A stretch of 33,398 bases of DNA. Origin: Acidimicrobiia bacterium (GTDB lineage: Bacteria > Actinomycetota > Acidimicrobiia > Acidimicrobiales > Bin134). The notes under the pieces were generated by a model that searched no databases, was not told the DNA's origin, and was given only the letters and a program-made list of their open reading frames with translations. This document shows, piece by piece, positions 24,601 to 33,116 of this stretch (its first letter is position 1; each line of letters begins with the position of its first letter). The translations under genes and the position numbers were made by a program. The stretch covers positions 1 through 33,398 of the forward strand of contig JAJDTA010000109.1 of NCBI GenBank assembly GCA_022827405.1, written 5' to 3'.

Positions 24601-25608
24601 CTACAACCCGAACACCCGGACGGCGTTGCCGCCCTTCATCGCGATTCGGTCGGCATCGGTGAGTCCTTCGGTGCGGTCGATGAGACCCATGGGGTCGGGA
24701 TCACCCATGTCGAAGGGGAAGTCGGTGCCGGCCATCACCCGGTCGCTGCCCACGACATCGACAAGGTGGCGGAGATAGAGCGGCTGGAAGACCATCGTGT
24801 CGTAGAGGAGGCGCTTCATGTAGCGGCTGGGGGGATGGTCGGGAATGTTCACCCGGGTCTCGGGGCGGACCTCCCAGGTGTGGTCGGAACGAGAGGCGTA
24901 GAACGGCAGGTAGCCGCCCCCGTGCACCAGCACCAGCTTGAGATCGGGCAGCTCCTCGAACAGCCCGGAGAAGATCATGCGGTTGACAGCCACCATGGTC
25001 TCCAGGGGGTTGCCGATGCAGTTGGTCATGAAGTACTCGCCGAATCGGTGACTCTCCTCGTAGCCGTTGGGGTGCAAGATCACCGGTATGCCCTTGGCCG
25101 CCACCGCTCGCCAGAACGGTCGAAAGCCCGGTTCGTCAAGGTTGCGGCCCGCGATGGTGCCGCCGATCTGCAAGCCCTTGAAACCCAGCTCGTCAACCGC
25201 CCGGTCCATTTCGGCGATGGCGAGGTCGATGTCTTGGAGGGGCACGGTCGCGCCGAACGCCGAGAACCGGGACGGTCGATCAGCCACGGCCTGGGCCAGG
25301 TTGTCGTTCTGGAGTCGAGCTGCTTCGGCCCCCACCTCAGGCGGCGCCCAATACCCGTACTCGGACACAAACGTGGACAGGCCCTGGATATCGACTCCCA
25401 TCTCGTCCATGTGTTCGATCCGAGCTTCGGGCTTCGTCAGCGCATCGAAGATCTTGGGAAACATGACCTTGTTCTGGTCAAGGGAGTCCTGGCCCATGAA
25501 GTAGATATAGGGCTCGTCCTGGGGCCGACCGTGGGGGCTGAGCAGCTCACCCGCCGATGGCGTGGCCAGATGGCAGTGAACGTCAATCGTCGGCGTGTTC
25601 TGAGCCAT
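24601..25608 (-). CDS. Amidohydrolase-2 (ACMSD-like) metal-dependent hydrolase or decarboxylase
   Basis: A 335-residue TIM-barrel protein. Metal ligands are H11 and H13 (VHCHL), H179 (VILHPNG) and D296 (GTDFPFD), with H229 (LVHGGG) as likely catalytic base. This is the pattern of the amidohydrolase-2 group containing ACMS decarboxylase, gamma-resorcylate and 5-carboxyvanillate decarboxylases and some lactone hydrolases. In such catabolic settings the usual reaction is non-oxidative decarboxylation of an aromatic acid or hydrolysis of a lactone. AGGGGA lies eight bases before the ATG. It follows the dihydropyrimidinase-like gene by 63 bp on the same strand and probably shares its transcript. 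It converges with the M24 gene, 26 bp away. Confidence 0.88.
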   Translation of the reverse strand: MAQNTPTIDVHCHLATPSAGELLSPHGRPQDEPYIYFMGQDSLDQNKVMFPKIFDALTKPEARIEHMDEMGVDIQGLSTFVSEYGYWAPPEVGAEAARLQNDNLAQAVADRPSRFSAFGATVPLQDIDLAIAEMDRAVDELGFKGLQIGGTIAGRNLDEPGFRPFWRAVAAKGIPVILHPNGYEESHRFGEYFMTNCIGNPLETMVAVNRMIFSGLFEELPDLKLVLVHGGGYLPFYASRSDHTWEVRPETRVNIPDHPPSRYMKRLLYDTMVFQPLYLRHLVDVVGSDRVMAGTDFPFDMGDPDPMGLIDRTEGLTDADRIAMKGGNAVRVFGL

Positions 25609-25671
25609 TGCCGGTTCCCCTAACCCCGATCTCCAAGGACAAATCCGAACCCTATGTGATGGGGAGTGCGA

Positions 25672-27006
25672 CTAGCCGCCCGGACCCGGCATGAACCGAC
25701 CCCGGGGCGGGGCCCCGTCTTCGATGGGGTGACCACGCAGCAGCACCGATTCCACGCGGCCCTGCACGTCGCGGCCGGCGAAGGGCGTCCATCCTGCTCT
25801 TGATACCACTGCCTCGTTAGTGATCTGCCAAGTCGCCTGAGGATCCAGGATGACGAGGTCGGCGTCATAGCCCACCTCCACTCGGCCCTTGCCGCGCAGT
25901 CGATACTGTTCGGCGGGCTGTTGGGCGTAAGCCTCGACCAGCCGTTCCAGCGTTGTTCTACCGCTCAGGGCAGCGTCCACCATGAGAGGTACGGTTGTGT
26001 CCAGCCCAGGCAACCCGAAGTGGCACTCCCAAATGGTGCCCTCTCGCTTTTGAGCCTCGGTCGACGGGGCATGATCGGTGGAGAGATGGCTGATCGAGCC
26101 GTCGTTGAACGCGTTCCACATCCGGTCTTCGTCCTCCGCCGAGCGGATTCGGGCAGGCGGGGTGAATTTGCGGAATGGGCCGTGGTTATGGATCTCCGAT
26201 TCATGGAGATAAAGGTACTGGGGACACGTTTCCGCCACGATCGGCGATCCGGCGGCCCGCTCCCGCTGAATCAAATCGACCACATCGGCGCTGCTGGCGT
26301 GGGCCACCGTGGCCCGAACCCCGGTGACCTTGGCCAAAAGAGCAGTCGACCCCACCGCCACCAGTTCCGCCTCCCTTGAGCGCCATTCGGGGATGACCCC
26401 CGGGTCGATGCGGCCTTCAGCCTTTAGGCGGCGCTCGTTGCGGGCGGTCATCACATCGTCCTCGCAGTGAACCAGGCACGCGGCGTCGAGGCTGGCCAGC
26501 TCTTCGAAGATCTCCAAGAGCATCTCGGCTGTGACCGCGGGAATCCCGTGGGTGGTGCAAGTGAAGATCTTGAAAAACGTAACGCCGGCTTCCCAGAGGC
26601 TGCGGATCTCACCGGCATGCTCCGGAAATGCGTGAGCCGCCAGCGCATAGTCCACATACGACCGATCCCGCAGGTGGTGCCACTTCTCCTCGAAACGCCC
26701 GGCACTGGTAAGCGGCCAGCCGTGGGTGTGCTCCACGATGGTGGTCACGCCCTGGCGAGCGGCCGCCCGAGTCCCCGTCGGGAAGTCCTCTCGGGTCGAA
26801 TCACCCGGCTCCATTAGATGTACGTGGGTGTCGACCATGCCAGGGAGCACGAATCGGCCATCGGCGTCAATGGTCTCGTCGGCGGATTCGGGCGAGTCCG
26901 GGTCGAGAATTGCCGCGACGCGGCCATCCTCCACGTACACATCGGCGCGTTGTCGGCCGGTGGCGGTCACCACCGTGCCGCCCCGGACTACGAGTTCAAA
27001 CGTCAT
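25672..27006 (-). CDS. Dihydropyrimidinase/allantoinase-type cyclic amidohydrolase
   Basis: A 444-residue amidohydrolase of the dihydroorotase-hydantoinase branch, which opens cyclic amides such as dihydrouracil, hydantoin or allantoin. The full dinuclear metal set is visible: H61 and H63 (DTHVHLMEPG), K146 for carbamylation (FFKIFTC), H180 (LVHCEDD), H236 (VAHASS) and D311 (STDHAPS). The N-terminal strand domain and the C-terminal GYDADLVILD segment close the composite beta-sandwich. The ATG at 27006 begins the standard VVRGGTVVTATGRQ strand; the longer open frame to 27264 runs into the divergent SDR gene. It fits the nitrogen-heterocycle theme, giving a second, reductive-type ring-opening enzyme beside the barbiturase-family one. 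The exact cyclic amide cannot be told from sequence. Confidence 0.9.
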   Translation of the reverse strand: MTFELVVRGGTVVTATGRQRADVYVEDGRVAAILDPDSPESADETIDADGRFVLPGMVDTHVHLMEPGDSTREDFPTGTRAAARQGVTTIVEHTHGWPLTSAGRFEEKWHHLRDRSYVDYALAAHAFPEHAGEIRSLWEAGVTFFKIFTCTTHGIPAVTAEMLLEIFEELASLDAACLVHCEDDVMTARNERRLKAEGRIDPGVIPEWRSREAELVAVGSTALLAKVTGVRATVAHASSADVVDLIQRERAAGSPIVAETCPQYLYLHESEIHNHGPFRKFTPPARIRSAEDEDRMWNAFNDGSISHLSTDHAPSTEAQKREGTIWECHFGLPGLDTTVPLMVDAALSGRTTLERLVEAYAQQPAEQYRLRGKGRVEVGYDADLVILDPQATWQITNEAVVSRAGWTPFAGRDVQGRVESVLLRGHPIEDGAPPRGRFMPGPGG

Positions 27007-27099
27007 GTCGGCAATCGGACCCCAATGCGATGCATCGTGGCTGGCGATGTACGACGATATCAGGATGCCGTCAGCGGCCCGACCGAAAGCAGGTGCCCC

Positions 27100-27879
27100 A
27101 TGAAGCTCGACGAAAAAGTCGTCGTTGTCACCGGCGCGGGCCGAGGCGTCGGCCGGGAAATCGCCCTGACCTGTGCTCGAGAAGGAGGCAACATGGTCTT
27201 GGCGGCCCGCTCGGTGGATGCCCTGGAAGACGTTGCCGGCACGATCGAAGCCGCCGGTGGCCAAGCCCAGGTGGTTGAAACCGATGTTTCCGATCCCGAT
27301 GCGGTGACCTCGCTGGCCAGCCGGGTCTTGTCTCAGTGGGGCCGCATCGACGTGTTGGTGAACAACAGCGGGATCGGCGGCCCTTCGGCACCACTGTGGG
27401 AGGTGCAGCTTGGGGACTGGGAGGAGACCTTCGCGGTGAACGTGACCGGGGTCTACCTGTGCTGTCAGGCCATGCTGCCGTCGATGATTGAGCGTCGGTC
27501 GGGATCGATTATCAACATCGGCTCGATCACCGGCAAGCGCCCGTTGCTAAACCGCACTGCCTATGCCGCCAGCAAGGCGGCGCTCATTGGACTCACTCGC
27601 ACCCTGGCAGTGGAGACCGGACCGCACCAGATTCGAGTCAACCTCATCTCCCCCGGTTTCGTGGAGGGCGAGCGAATCGAATGGGTCTTCGAGCAACAGG
27701 CGGCCCAGCAAAACCGTCCCGTGGGCGACGTCAGAGCGGACTCCGAGAATATGACACCGCTGAAGCGGCTGGTCACCGCGGCCGACGTGGCCCAAACCGT
27801 TGCTTTCTTGGCCTCGGATGAGTCCGCGGGGATCACTGGTGCCGACGTCAATGTCACCGGCGGACTGGTGATGTACTGA
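27100..27879 (+). CDS. SDR-family oxidoreductase
   Basis: A 259-residue classical short-chain dehydrogenase. The cofactor motif TGAGRGVG is at 11-18, NNSG at 88-91, and the tetrad N114, S142, Y155 (AYAASK) and K159 is complete. The C-terminus GADVNVTGGLVMY is standard. The residue after the second strand is Arg (LAARS, 36-37), which slightly favours NADP over NAD. The ATG at 27100 starts at the family's normal first strand; the open frame from 26818 is antisense to the cyclic amidohydrolase and is not coding. It is a single gene, divergent from the amidohydrolase pair, and would oxidise or reduce an alcohol/ketone intermediate. Confidence 0.92.
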   Translation: MKLDEKVVVVTGAGRGVGREIALTCAREGGNMVLAARSVDALEDVAGTIEAAGGQAQVVETDVSDPDAVTSLASRVLSQWGRIDVLVNNSGIGGPSAPLWEVQLGDWEETFAVNVTGVYLCCQAMLPSMIERRSGSIINIGSITGKRPLLNRTAYAASKAALIGLTRTLAVETGPHQIRVNLISPGFVEGERIEWVFEQQAAQQNRPVGDVRADSENMTPLKRLVTAADVAQTVAFLASDESAGITGADVNVTGGLVMY

Positions 27880-27898
27880 GCCGGCGAGACCTAGGCCG

Positions 27899-28270
27899 TC
27901 AGTAGACGATCATTTCGATCATGTTGCCCCAGGGATCGTTGAAAAAAACCTGACGGAGCGCAGCCGGTGAATCGGGTAGCTCCCAAACGGCCACGCCGTG
28001 CCCATCAAGCTGCGAGATCATGGCTTCGACATCGTCGACTCGAAAGGCCAGGTGGCTCTCGTTGGCCCGAATCGGAGAATCGGTGCCCCTCAATGTGCCA
28101 TCGGTTGTCAGGTGCACGGGAGTGCCGCCGGCGTCGAACCAGGCACCCGGGAAGCCGAAATCGGGTCGCGGAATCGGAGTCAGACCGAGAATGTCGCGGT
28201 AGAAGCTGACGGCCTCGTCGATGTCGCCTACGCAAATTGAACCGTGGTCGAGGTTGGTGAGTCGCGGCAT
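27899..28270 (-). CDS. VOC-family (glyoxalase/dioxygenase-fold) protein
   Basis: A 123-residue single vicinal-oxygen-chelate domain pair. It begins NLDHGSICVGDIDEAV, giving H9 as first metal ligand, and ends FFNDPWGNMIEMIVY, giving the late Glu; SHLAFRVDDVEAM supplies a His at the start of the second module. These residues allow one metal site per dimer half, as in glyoxalase I and fosfomycin-resistance proteins. The ATG at 28270 begins the first strand; no ribosome site is seen upstream. A TAATAT box on the minus strand (28310-28315) is a possible -10. It could be a lyase, isomerase or binding protein; no specific role can be given. It converges with the SDR gene. Confidence 0.85.
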   Translation of the reverse strand: MPRLTNLDHGSICVGDIDEAVSFYRDILGLTPIPRPDFGFPGAWFDAGGTPVHLTTDGTLRGTDSPIRANESHLAFRVDDVEAMISQLDGHGVAVWELPDSPAALRQVFFNDPWGNMIEMIVY

Positions 28271-28353
28271 GAGAGGTGTTGACGCTTTCGTTCGGCTGGC
28301 CAACCACAAATATTAGTTCCATCGCACGCCACTGCGGGGGGCCACTTCACAAC

Positions 28354-28366
28354 TAGTCTCATCAAA
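28354..28366 (+). promoter_or_regulatory. Probable -10 box for a leaderless transcript
   Basis: TAGTCT (28354-28359) fits the actinobacterial TANNNT -10 consensus and ends six bases before the ATG at 28366, so transcription would start at or next to the A of the start codon. The absence of any purine-rich ribosome site before this ATG agrees with a leaderless mRNA. No good -35 box is visible. Confidence 0.5.
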
Positions 28367-29367
28367 TGCGCGCCGCGCAACTCACTGCACCCGGGGTGGT
28401 CGAGGTCGTAGACAAGTCCCCGCCTGAGTCCGAGGGGTCGGCTGTGATCAGGATGGAAACTCTGGGGCTGTGCGGCACCGATCTGAGCATTGTGGCCGGC
28501 AAAGTCCCGGTCGAGATGCCTCGAGTGATGGGCCATGAGGGAATCGGCACCATCGAAGTGGCTGGCTCCTCCGGAGCCTTCGGAGTGGGCCAGCGGGTTC
28601 TCATCAATCCCGGGTTGTTCTGCGAGCGCTGCGAGCTGTGTCGCCGCGGTTACCCCAACCTGTGTCCCAACGGAGGTCTGCTGGGCCGAGAAATTGACGG
28701 GTTGTTTTCCGACTACGCCGCGATGGACGAACGCCAGTTGCTTGCCGTCCCCGATCATGTGACCGCGGACGCGGCAGGTGTTGTCCAGGTTCTGGGCACC
28801 TGCGTCCACGCGGTATCGAAGGCGCCGGTATCGCCCGGCGACACCGCGGTCGTCCTTGGCCTCGGAGTTTCCGGCCAGCTCATCGCCCAGATCCTGGCCG
28901 CCCAAGGTGCGCAAGTTGTCGGCGTGACTCGGTCGGAGTGGAAGCGCGAGCTCGCACTTCAGCTGGGCGCGACGGCTGCCGTTGCCCCCGACCAGGCAGC
29001 CGCGGTGGTGGCTGAACTCACCAACGGCCGCGGGTCCGACGTTGTCTTCGAGGCGGTGGGAACGGTACAGACCTTTTCCCAGGCCATAGAACTGGCCGGG
29101 TCGGCCGCCACCGTCGTGTTTTTTGGCACCACGACCGGTGTCGGGGATGGCTTGCCCTACTATCAGCTCTATTACAAGGAGCTGACGTTGCGAAATCCGC
29201 GGGGAGCCACGATGGCGGACTATGAGCAGGCAATAGCCTTGGTTGCCGATGGAGTAGTCAATGGAGCTCCCCTTGTCTCGGCGCGATTCAGCCTTGAAGA
29301 CGTCGACGGAGCCCTCGCCGCAACCCAAGACTCATCAACGCTGAAGGTGCTGATGGAAGTGGAATGA
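28366..29367 (+). CDS. Zinc-dependent medium-chain dehydrogenase (alcohol/threonine dehydrogenase-like)
   Basis: A 333-residue MDR-superfamily oxidoreductase. Catalytic zinc ligands are C36 (LCGTD) and H57-E58 (GHEGIG); the structural zinc site is complete with C86, C89, C92 and C100. The NAD(P) fold is marked by VLGLGVSGQ near 164-172. It resembles threonine and polyol dehydrogenases rather than quinone reductases and would oxidise a secondary alcohol to a ketone. It is the first gene of a four-gene plus-strand operon and starts at a probable leaderless promoter. Its stop lies 11 bp before the chosen start of the M24-fold gene. Confidence 0.9.
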   Translation: MRAAQLTAPGVVEVVDKSPPESEGSAVIRMETLGLCGTDLSIVAGKVPVEMPRVMGHEGIGTIEVAGSSGAFGVGQRVLINPGLFCERCELCRRGYPNLCPNGGLLGREIDGLFSDYAAMDERQLLAVPDHVTADAAGVVQVLGTCVHAVSKAPVSPGDTAVVLGLGVSGQLIAQILAAQGAQVVGVTRSEWKRELALQLGATAAVAPDQAAAVVAELTNGRGSDVVFEAVGTVQTFSQAIELAGSAATVVFFGTTTGVGDGLPYYQLYYKELTLRNPRGATMADYEQAIALVADGVVNGAPLVSARFSLEDVDGALAATQDSSTLKVLMEVE

Positions 29368-29378
29368 ATGGAGCCAAC

Positions 29379-30617
29379 ATGAAGGAAGCATTCGGAGTTC
29401 TCGCTACTGACTGGCGCGAAGGCATCAACTGGCAAGAAGTCCGCGAATGGCGTCTGCGAAGGGCTCGGGAGGCAATGCGCCGCCACGGCCTCGGGGCGAT
29501 GCTGCTGATGTACGACGAGAACATCCGCTATGTCACGTCCACCATGACTCCCGGCTGGAACCAGCTCAAGCCCGGCCTGCGCTATGCCGTGCTCACCGAG
29601 GGCAAAGAGCCGATTCTCTACGAGCAGGGCGACATCGGCTATCACATCCGGGAGCACTCACCGTGGATCCCCAAGGAGAACGTCCGCTACTCCTACGCCT
29701 GGATCAAGGGCGCCGCCGGGCCGGCATCCACAGCACAGGTCGCTAAGTTCACCAATGCGCTGGTGAACGACCTGGAAGACGCCGGCGTCACCGATCAGCC
29801 CCTGGGCGTTGACTTTATGGATCTCAATATGATCCGCGCCTTTGAAGAGCGAGGCCTCAACTGGGTTGACGGTATGACTCCCATGATGGAAGCCCGGTCC
29901 ATCAAGAGCCCGAATGAGCAAAAGGCGATGCAGATGGTTGGCTCTATCTGTGACGTGACTCACTACGAGCTGACCCAGTGGCTGAAGCCCGGAATCACCG
30001 AGAACGAGGTCACCGCATTCACCATGGAGTACCTCTACAACTTCCCCGGGATGGAGAATGTCGAAGACGTCATCGTTTCTTCGGGGCCGAACGCTTGGCC
30101 CAATTGGCGAAACCACGGCGACCGGATTATCCGACCGGGCGACATCGTTATCATCGACCTCGCCGCGCTGACGTGGAACGGCTTCAAGTCGTGTGTCTAC
30201 CGGACTTACTGCGTGGGCGGGGAGCCCACCGATGAGCATCAGCAGTATTACGACCTAGCCTCCAAGTGGTTGTGGGATTCGATCGACATGGTCCGGCCGG
30301 GCGTGACTACGGCCGATATCGCCGCTGTGTGGCCGTCGGCCAAGGAGATTTGGGGTTACGAGGAGGAGGATGAGGCCGCCGCCAACCTCTGGGGCCACGG
30401 TCTCGGCTTGGCCCAGTACGACCAACCGGTGATCTCCAGGATCTGGTCGCTCGACCACCCCCAGGAGATTCAACCCGGAATGGTGTTCGCCCTCGAAACC
30501 CAGCACGGCAAGCTCCATGAGTTCGGAGTACGGCTCGAAGAGATGCTGACAGTCACCGAAACCGGCATCGAGATGCTGTCCACTTACAAGAGTCACGAGA
30601 TCATCCGCGCCGGATGA
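29379..30617 (+). CDS. M24-fold protein with altered metal site (creatinase/DddP-like relative)
   Basis: A 412-residue protein with an N-terminal creatinase domain (LLMYDENIRYVTS, 42-54) and a C-terminal pita-bread domain. Of the five metal ligands, D260, H340 (GHGLGLAQ), E373 and the late Glu (RLEEML) are kept, but the second aspartate is replaced by C272 (NGFKSCVYRT), with a one-residue insertion before it. A normal two-metal peptidase is therefore doubtful; M24-fold enzymes without peptidase activity include creatinase and the DMSP lyase DddP. The ATG at 29379 has GGAG a few bases upstream; an in-frame ATG at 29364 overlaps the dehydrogenase stop and is an alternative. The stop overlaps the start of the PEP-synthase-like gene as ATGA, a sign of coupled translation. 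Confidence 0.85.
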   Translation: MKEAFGVLATDWREGINWQEVREWRLRRAREAMRRHGLGAMLLMYDENIRYVTSTMTPGWNQLKPGLRYAVLTEGKEPILYEQGDIGYHIREHSPWIPKENVRYSYAWIKGAAGPASTAQVAKFTNALVNDLEDAGVTDQPLGVDFMDLNMIRAFEERGLNWVDGMTPMMEARSIKSPNEQKAMQMVGSICDVTHYELTQWLKPGITENEVTAFTMEYLYNFPGMENVEDVIVSSGPNAWPNWRNHGDRIIRPGDIVIIDLAALTWNGFKSCVYRTYCVGGEPTDEHQQYYDLASKWLWDSIDMVRPGVTTADIAAVWPSAKEIWGYEEEDEAAANLWGHGLGLAQYDQPVISRIWSLDHPQEIQPGMVFALETQHGKLHEFGVRLEEMLTVTETGIEMLSTYKSHEIIRAG

Positions 30618-32194
30618 CCGCAGACCGCCTTCGAGTCCGCGGTCTCGACGATCCATCTGCTGTTGAGGTTGCCATCAGCGGCGCCAAGGGCGCTGGTCTG
30701 GCCCGCGCCAAAGCGGCAGGATTCCCGGTGCTCGATGGATTCGTCATCCCACCGGCGTGCTCCGAAGACGCCCTCGAACGCGCCGTCAACGTGCTCGAGG
30801 AGCGGGGAACCGGCGGAGCGAGGATGGCCATCATCGGGTACCCGCTGCCCGATTCATTGGTCGACCAGATCAAGCCGCTGGCCGCCGCGATCGAGCCCCC
30901 CTTCATCGTTCGCTCCTCAAGTGTCCTGGAGGGCAGCGGCCAGTGGTCGGGGGCGTTCACCTCGGTTCCCGAAGTCCTGTCTGACGAGATCGGGCAGGCC
31001 GCCAAGAGCGTGTGGGCCACCAGCTTCTCCATCGAAGTGCTGGAGCGATTCGAGGCCGCCGAGCTGGCGCCGGGGAGCGCGCCGATGGGGGTGCTGGTTC
31101 AGTCTGAGGTGCAACCTGACTTCGGCGGGGCCGCCATCGTTGATTCCGCCGGCGCGGTGACCGTCAACGCAGTAAAGGGTTCGCCGCGGGACTTGATGGC
31201 GGGATGGGTTCCCGGGGTGCGCGCTGTGGTCGAAGACGGCGTTCTCCGGGGAACAGAGTGCGCCGACTTGGTGGGCGAAGATCAGACGCTGGCTATCGCC
31301 GACATGGCGCTTCGGGTGGAAAGGGAGCTGGGTTTCAACCTCATTGAGTGGGCCATTGTCGAGGACAATCCCATCTTGTTGCAGGTTCAGCGTTCGGCCG
31401 GGCACGAACCTGAGGAGGCAATGGTGGTGCCCGCGGCGTTGGCTCACCCGTTTGCGCTGGATTTTGTGCGACTGGCCCAGCGCTACCCCGGCGTGGTCGG
31501 CGATGAGCTAGTGCTCGGTTGGCGGTCGGCTGCCCCTGCCGATTTGGAGGCATCGGCGTATACCCCGGCGGGCGACCGGGATGCCGTGCTGGATGAGGCC
31601 CGCCGGATCGCAGAAACGCTGACCGCTCAAGCGTGGGGGAAGCCCGAGCAAGAAGCGTTGGCCCAGGCCGGGCTCGTGCTGAGGCGGATGAGGAGCGACC
31701 GTCCCAACGAGTCAATCGAAGCGCTGCGAGATCTGCAGCCGGTCGACCTGGCCCTGGCCCAGAAGCTGTTGGGCATGGTCGAGTACCTCGTGGCCACTGA
31801 CGCCGCACCCCCTCGACGGGGCATCGGCCGCTGGGAACCGGTTCTGGCGGGGGTGTTGGCCCTTCAGGGAGAGGTCCACGAAGGCGAACCCAGCGTTGGC
31901 GGGGTAGGTGCGGGCCGAATGGTTTGGCTCGACAGCTCAAAGCAGACTGGACACGTGCAACCCCGTGACATCATCGTCACCCAGTATCCGCTTCAGAACT
32001 TCTCTCCCCTTCTGTGGGATGCCGCCGGGATCGTGACCGTTGGAGGGGCACCCACCGCCCACCTGTTCGAAGTCGCCCGATCCTTGACGGTTCCCGCGGT
32101 CATCAACTGCCCCATCGCTGACATCGTCAAGGCCGGCCCTCGTTTGGGCATGCTCGACGGTGACGCCGGCCGAGTGGCCATCGCCAAGGACTGA
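30614..32194 (+). CDS. Compact PEP synthase/rifampicin phosphotransferase-like protein
   Basis: A 526-residue protein with the N-terminal ATP-grasp (PEP/pyruvate-kinase-type nucleotide-binding) domain at about 15-270 and a C-terminal swivelling phosphohistidine domain at about 410-526. The first has GAKGAGLARAKAAGFPV and R100 in FIVRSSSVLEGSG; the ILLQVQR strand stands where the family has LQxRP. The second has GGAPTAHLFEVARSLTVPAVI, in two pieces, with H483 as the phospho-carrier. The C-terminal PEP-binding barrel of PEP synthase is absent, and the protein is much shorter than PEP synthase (about 790) or rifampicin phosphotransferase (about 860). It may transfer the beta-phosphate of ATP through His to a small molecule. 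It overlaps the M24 gene by ATGA and lies 5 bp before the beta-hydroxyacid dehydrogenase. Confidence 0.82.
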   Translation: MTADRLRVRGLDDPSAVEVAISGAKGAGLARAKAAGFPVLDGFVIPPACSEDALERAVNVLEERGTGGARMAIIGYPLPDSLVDQIKPLAAAIEPPFIVRSSSVLEGSGQWSGAFTSVPEVLSDEIGQAAKSVWATSFSIEVLERFEAAELAPGSAPMGVLVQSEVQPDFGGAAIVDSAGAVTVNAVKGSPRDLMAGWVPGVRAVVEDGVLRGTECADLVGEDQTLAIADMALRVERELGFNLIEWAIVEDNPILLQVQRSAGHEPEEAMVVPAALAHPFALDFVRLAQRYPGVVGDELVLGWRSAAPADLEASAYTPAGDRDAVLDEARRIAETLTAQAWGKPEQEALAQAGLVLRRMRSDRPNESIEALRDLQPVDLALAQKLLGMVEYLVATDAAPPRRGIGRWEPVLAGVLALQGEVHEGEPSVGGVGAGRMVWLDSSKQTGHVQPRDIIVTQYPLQNFSPLLWDAAGIVTVGGAPTAHLFEVARSLTVPAVINCPIADIVKAGPRLGMLDGDAGRVAIAKD

Positions 32195-32199
32195 GCGCA

Positions 32200-33063
32200 G
32201 TGGCGGATAGGGCAATCGTCGGGGTCATCGGTCTCGGTGTCATGGGCTCGGCCATGTCGCGCCACATCATCGCGGCAGGCCATGAAGTGGTCGGATTCGA
32301 CATCGATCCCGTTCGACGCGCCGAATTCGCCGGTTCGGTTGCCAAGTCGGTAGCTGACGTCGCTCGCCGGGCCCCGATTTCATTGCTTTCCCTCCCATCA
32401 TCTGAGGCCCTGGCCCAAGTCGCCGCCGAGTTGGCCGACGGCGCCTCGCCCGGGTCGGTTGCGGTAGAGATGGGAACGCTACCGCTGGCCGACAAGGAAG
32501 CCGCCTGCGCTCTGTTGGCTTCGAGCGGCATCGACCTCCTCGATGCTCCGGTCAGCGGAACTGGTCTTCAGGCCGCCGATGCGACCCTTGTGGTGTACTC
32601 CAGCGGAGAGCGGGCCGCTCATGAACAGGTGGCCCCGATCTTCGAGCTGATCGGCAAGCAGACCTTCTATCTCGGCCCCTTCGGCAACGGCTCCCGGATG
32701 AAGTTCGTAGCCAATCTGTTGGTAGCGGTACACACCCTGGCCGCGGCAGAGGCCCACCAGCTTGGCAGCGCGTGCGGTCTCGACCCCGACGTCGTCCAAG
32801 AGGTGATCGCGGCTGGTGTCGGCTCCTCGGCCATGTTCGAGATCCGAGGCCCGATGATGGCGGCCAACACCTATGAGCCACCGTCGGCCCGCCTCGCCAT
32901 CATCCTGAAAGACGCCGGCATCATCGCCGACCACGCCCGAAGCCTCGACTCCCCCACTCCCCTACTCGACGCCGCCATCCCCCTCTATGAGGCCGCAGTG
33001 AATGCCGGCCTCGGCAACCTGGACGCCGCGGCCTTGCGCCGGCTGCTCGCGGAAATCGAGTAA
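32200..33063 (+). CDS. Beta-hydroxyacid dehydrogenase (3-hydroxyisobutyrate/tartronate semialdehyde type)
   Basis: A 287-residue NAD(P)-dependent dehydrogenase. The Rossmann loop GLGVMG is at 11-16, the substrate loop DAPVSGTGLQAAD near 115-127 and the catalytic lysine K168 is in RMKFVANL. The family includes 3-hydroxyisobutyrate dehydrogenase, tartronate semialdehyde reductase and 2-(hydroxymethyl)glutarate dehydrogenase of nicotinate fermentation. It would interconvert a beta-hydroxyacid and a semialdehyde or ketone arising from ring breakdown. The GTG start at 32200, 5 bp after the previous stop, gives the standard N-terminus; AAGGA lies about 11 bases upstream. It closes the four-gene operon. 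Confidence 0.92.
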   Translation: MADRAIVGVIGLGVMGSAMSRHIIAAGHEVVGFDIDPVRRAEFAGSVAKSVADVARRAPISLLSLPSSEALAQVAAELADGASPGSVAVEMGTLPLADKEAACALLASSGIDLLDAPVSGTGLQAADATLVVYSSGERAAHEQVAPIFELIGKQTFYLGPFGNGSRMKFVANLLVAVHTLAAAEAHQLGSACGLDPDVVQEVIAAGVGSSAMFEIRGPMMAANTYEPPSARLAIILKDAGIIADHARSLDSPTPLLDAAIPLYEAAVNAGLGNLDAAALRRLLAEIE

Positions 33064-33116
33064 AAATCTAATCATTACTACCATGAAGAACCTAGACGCA
33101 TGCGAGGGGAATATCA

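Noticed and set aside
24457-25623. A 388-codon plus-strand frame opposite the ACMSD-like gene
   Set aside because: Antisense shadow; the minus-strand protein has all metal ligands.
28228-29328. A 366-codon minus-strand frame opposite the zinc dehydrogenase
   Set aside because: Antisense shadow without motifs; the plus-strand gene has both zinc sites.
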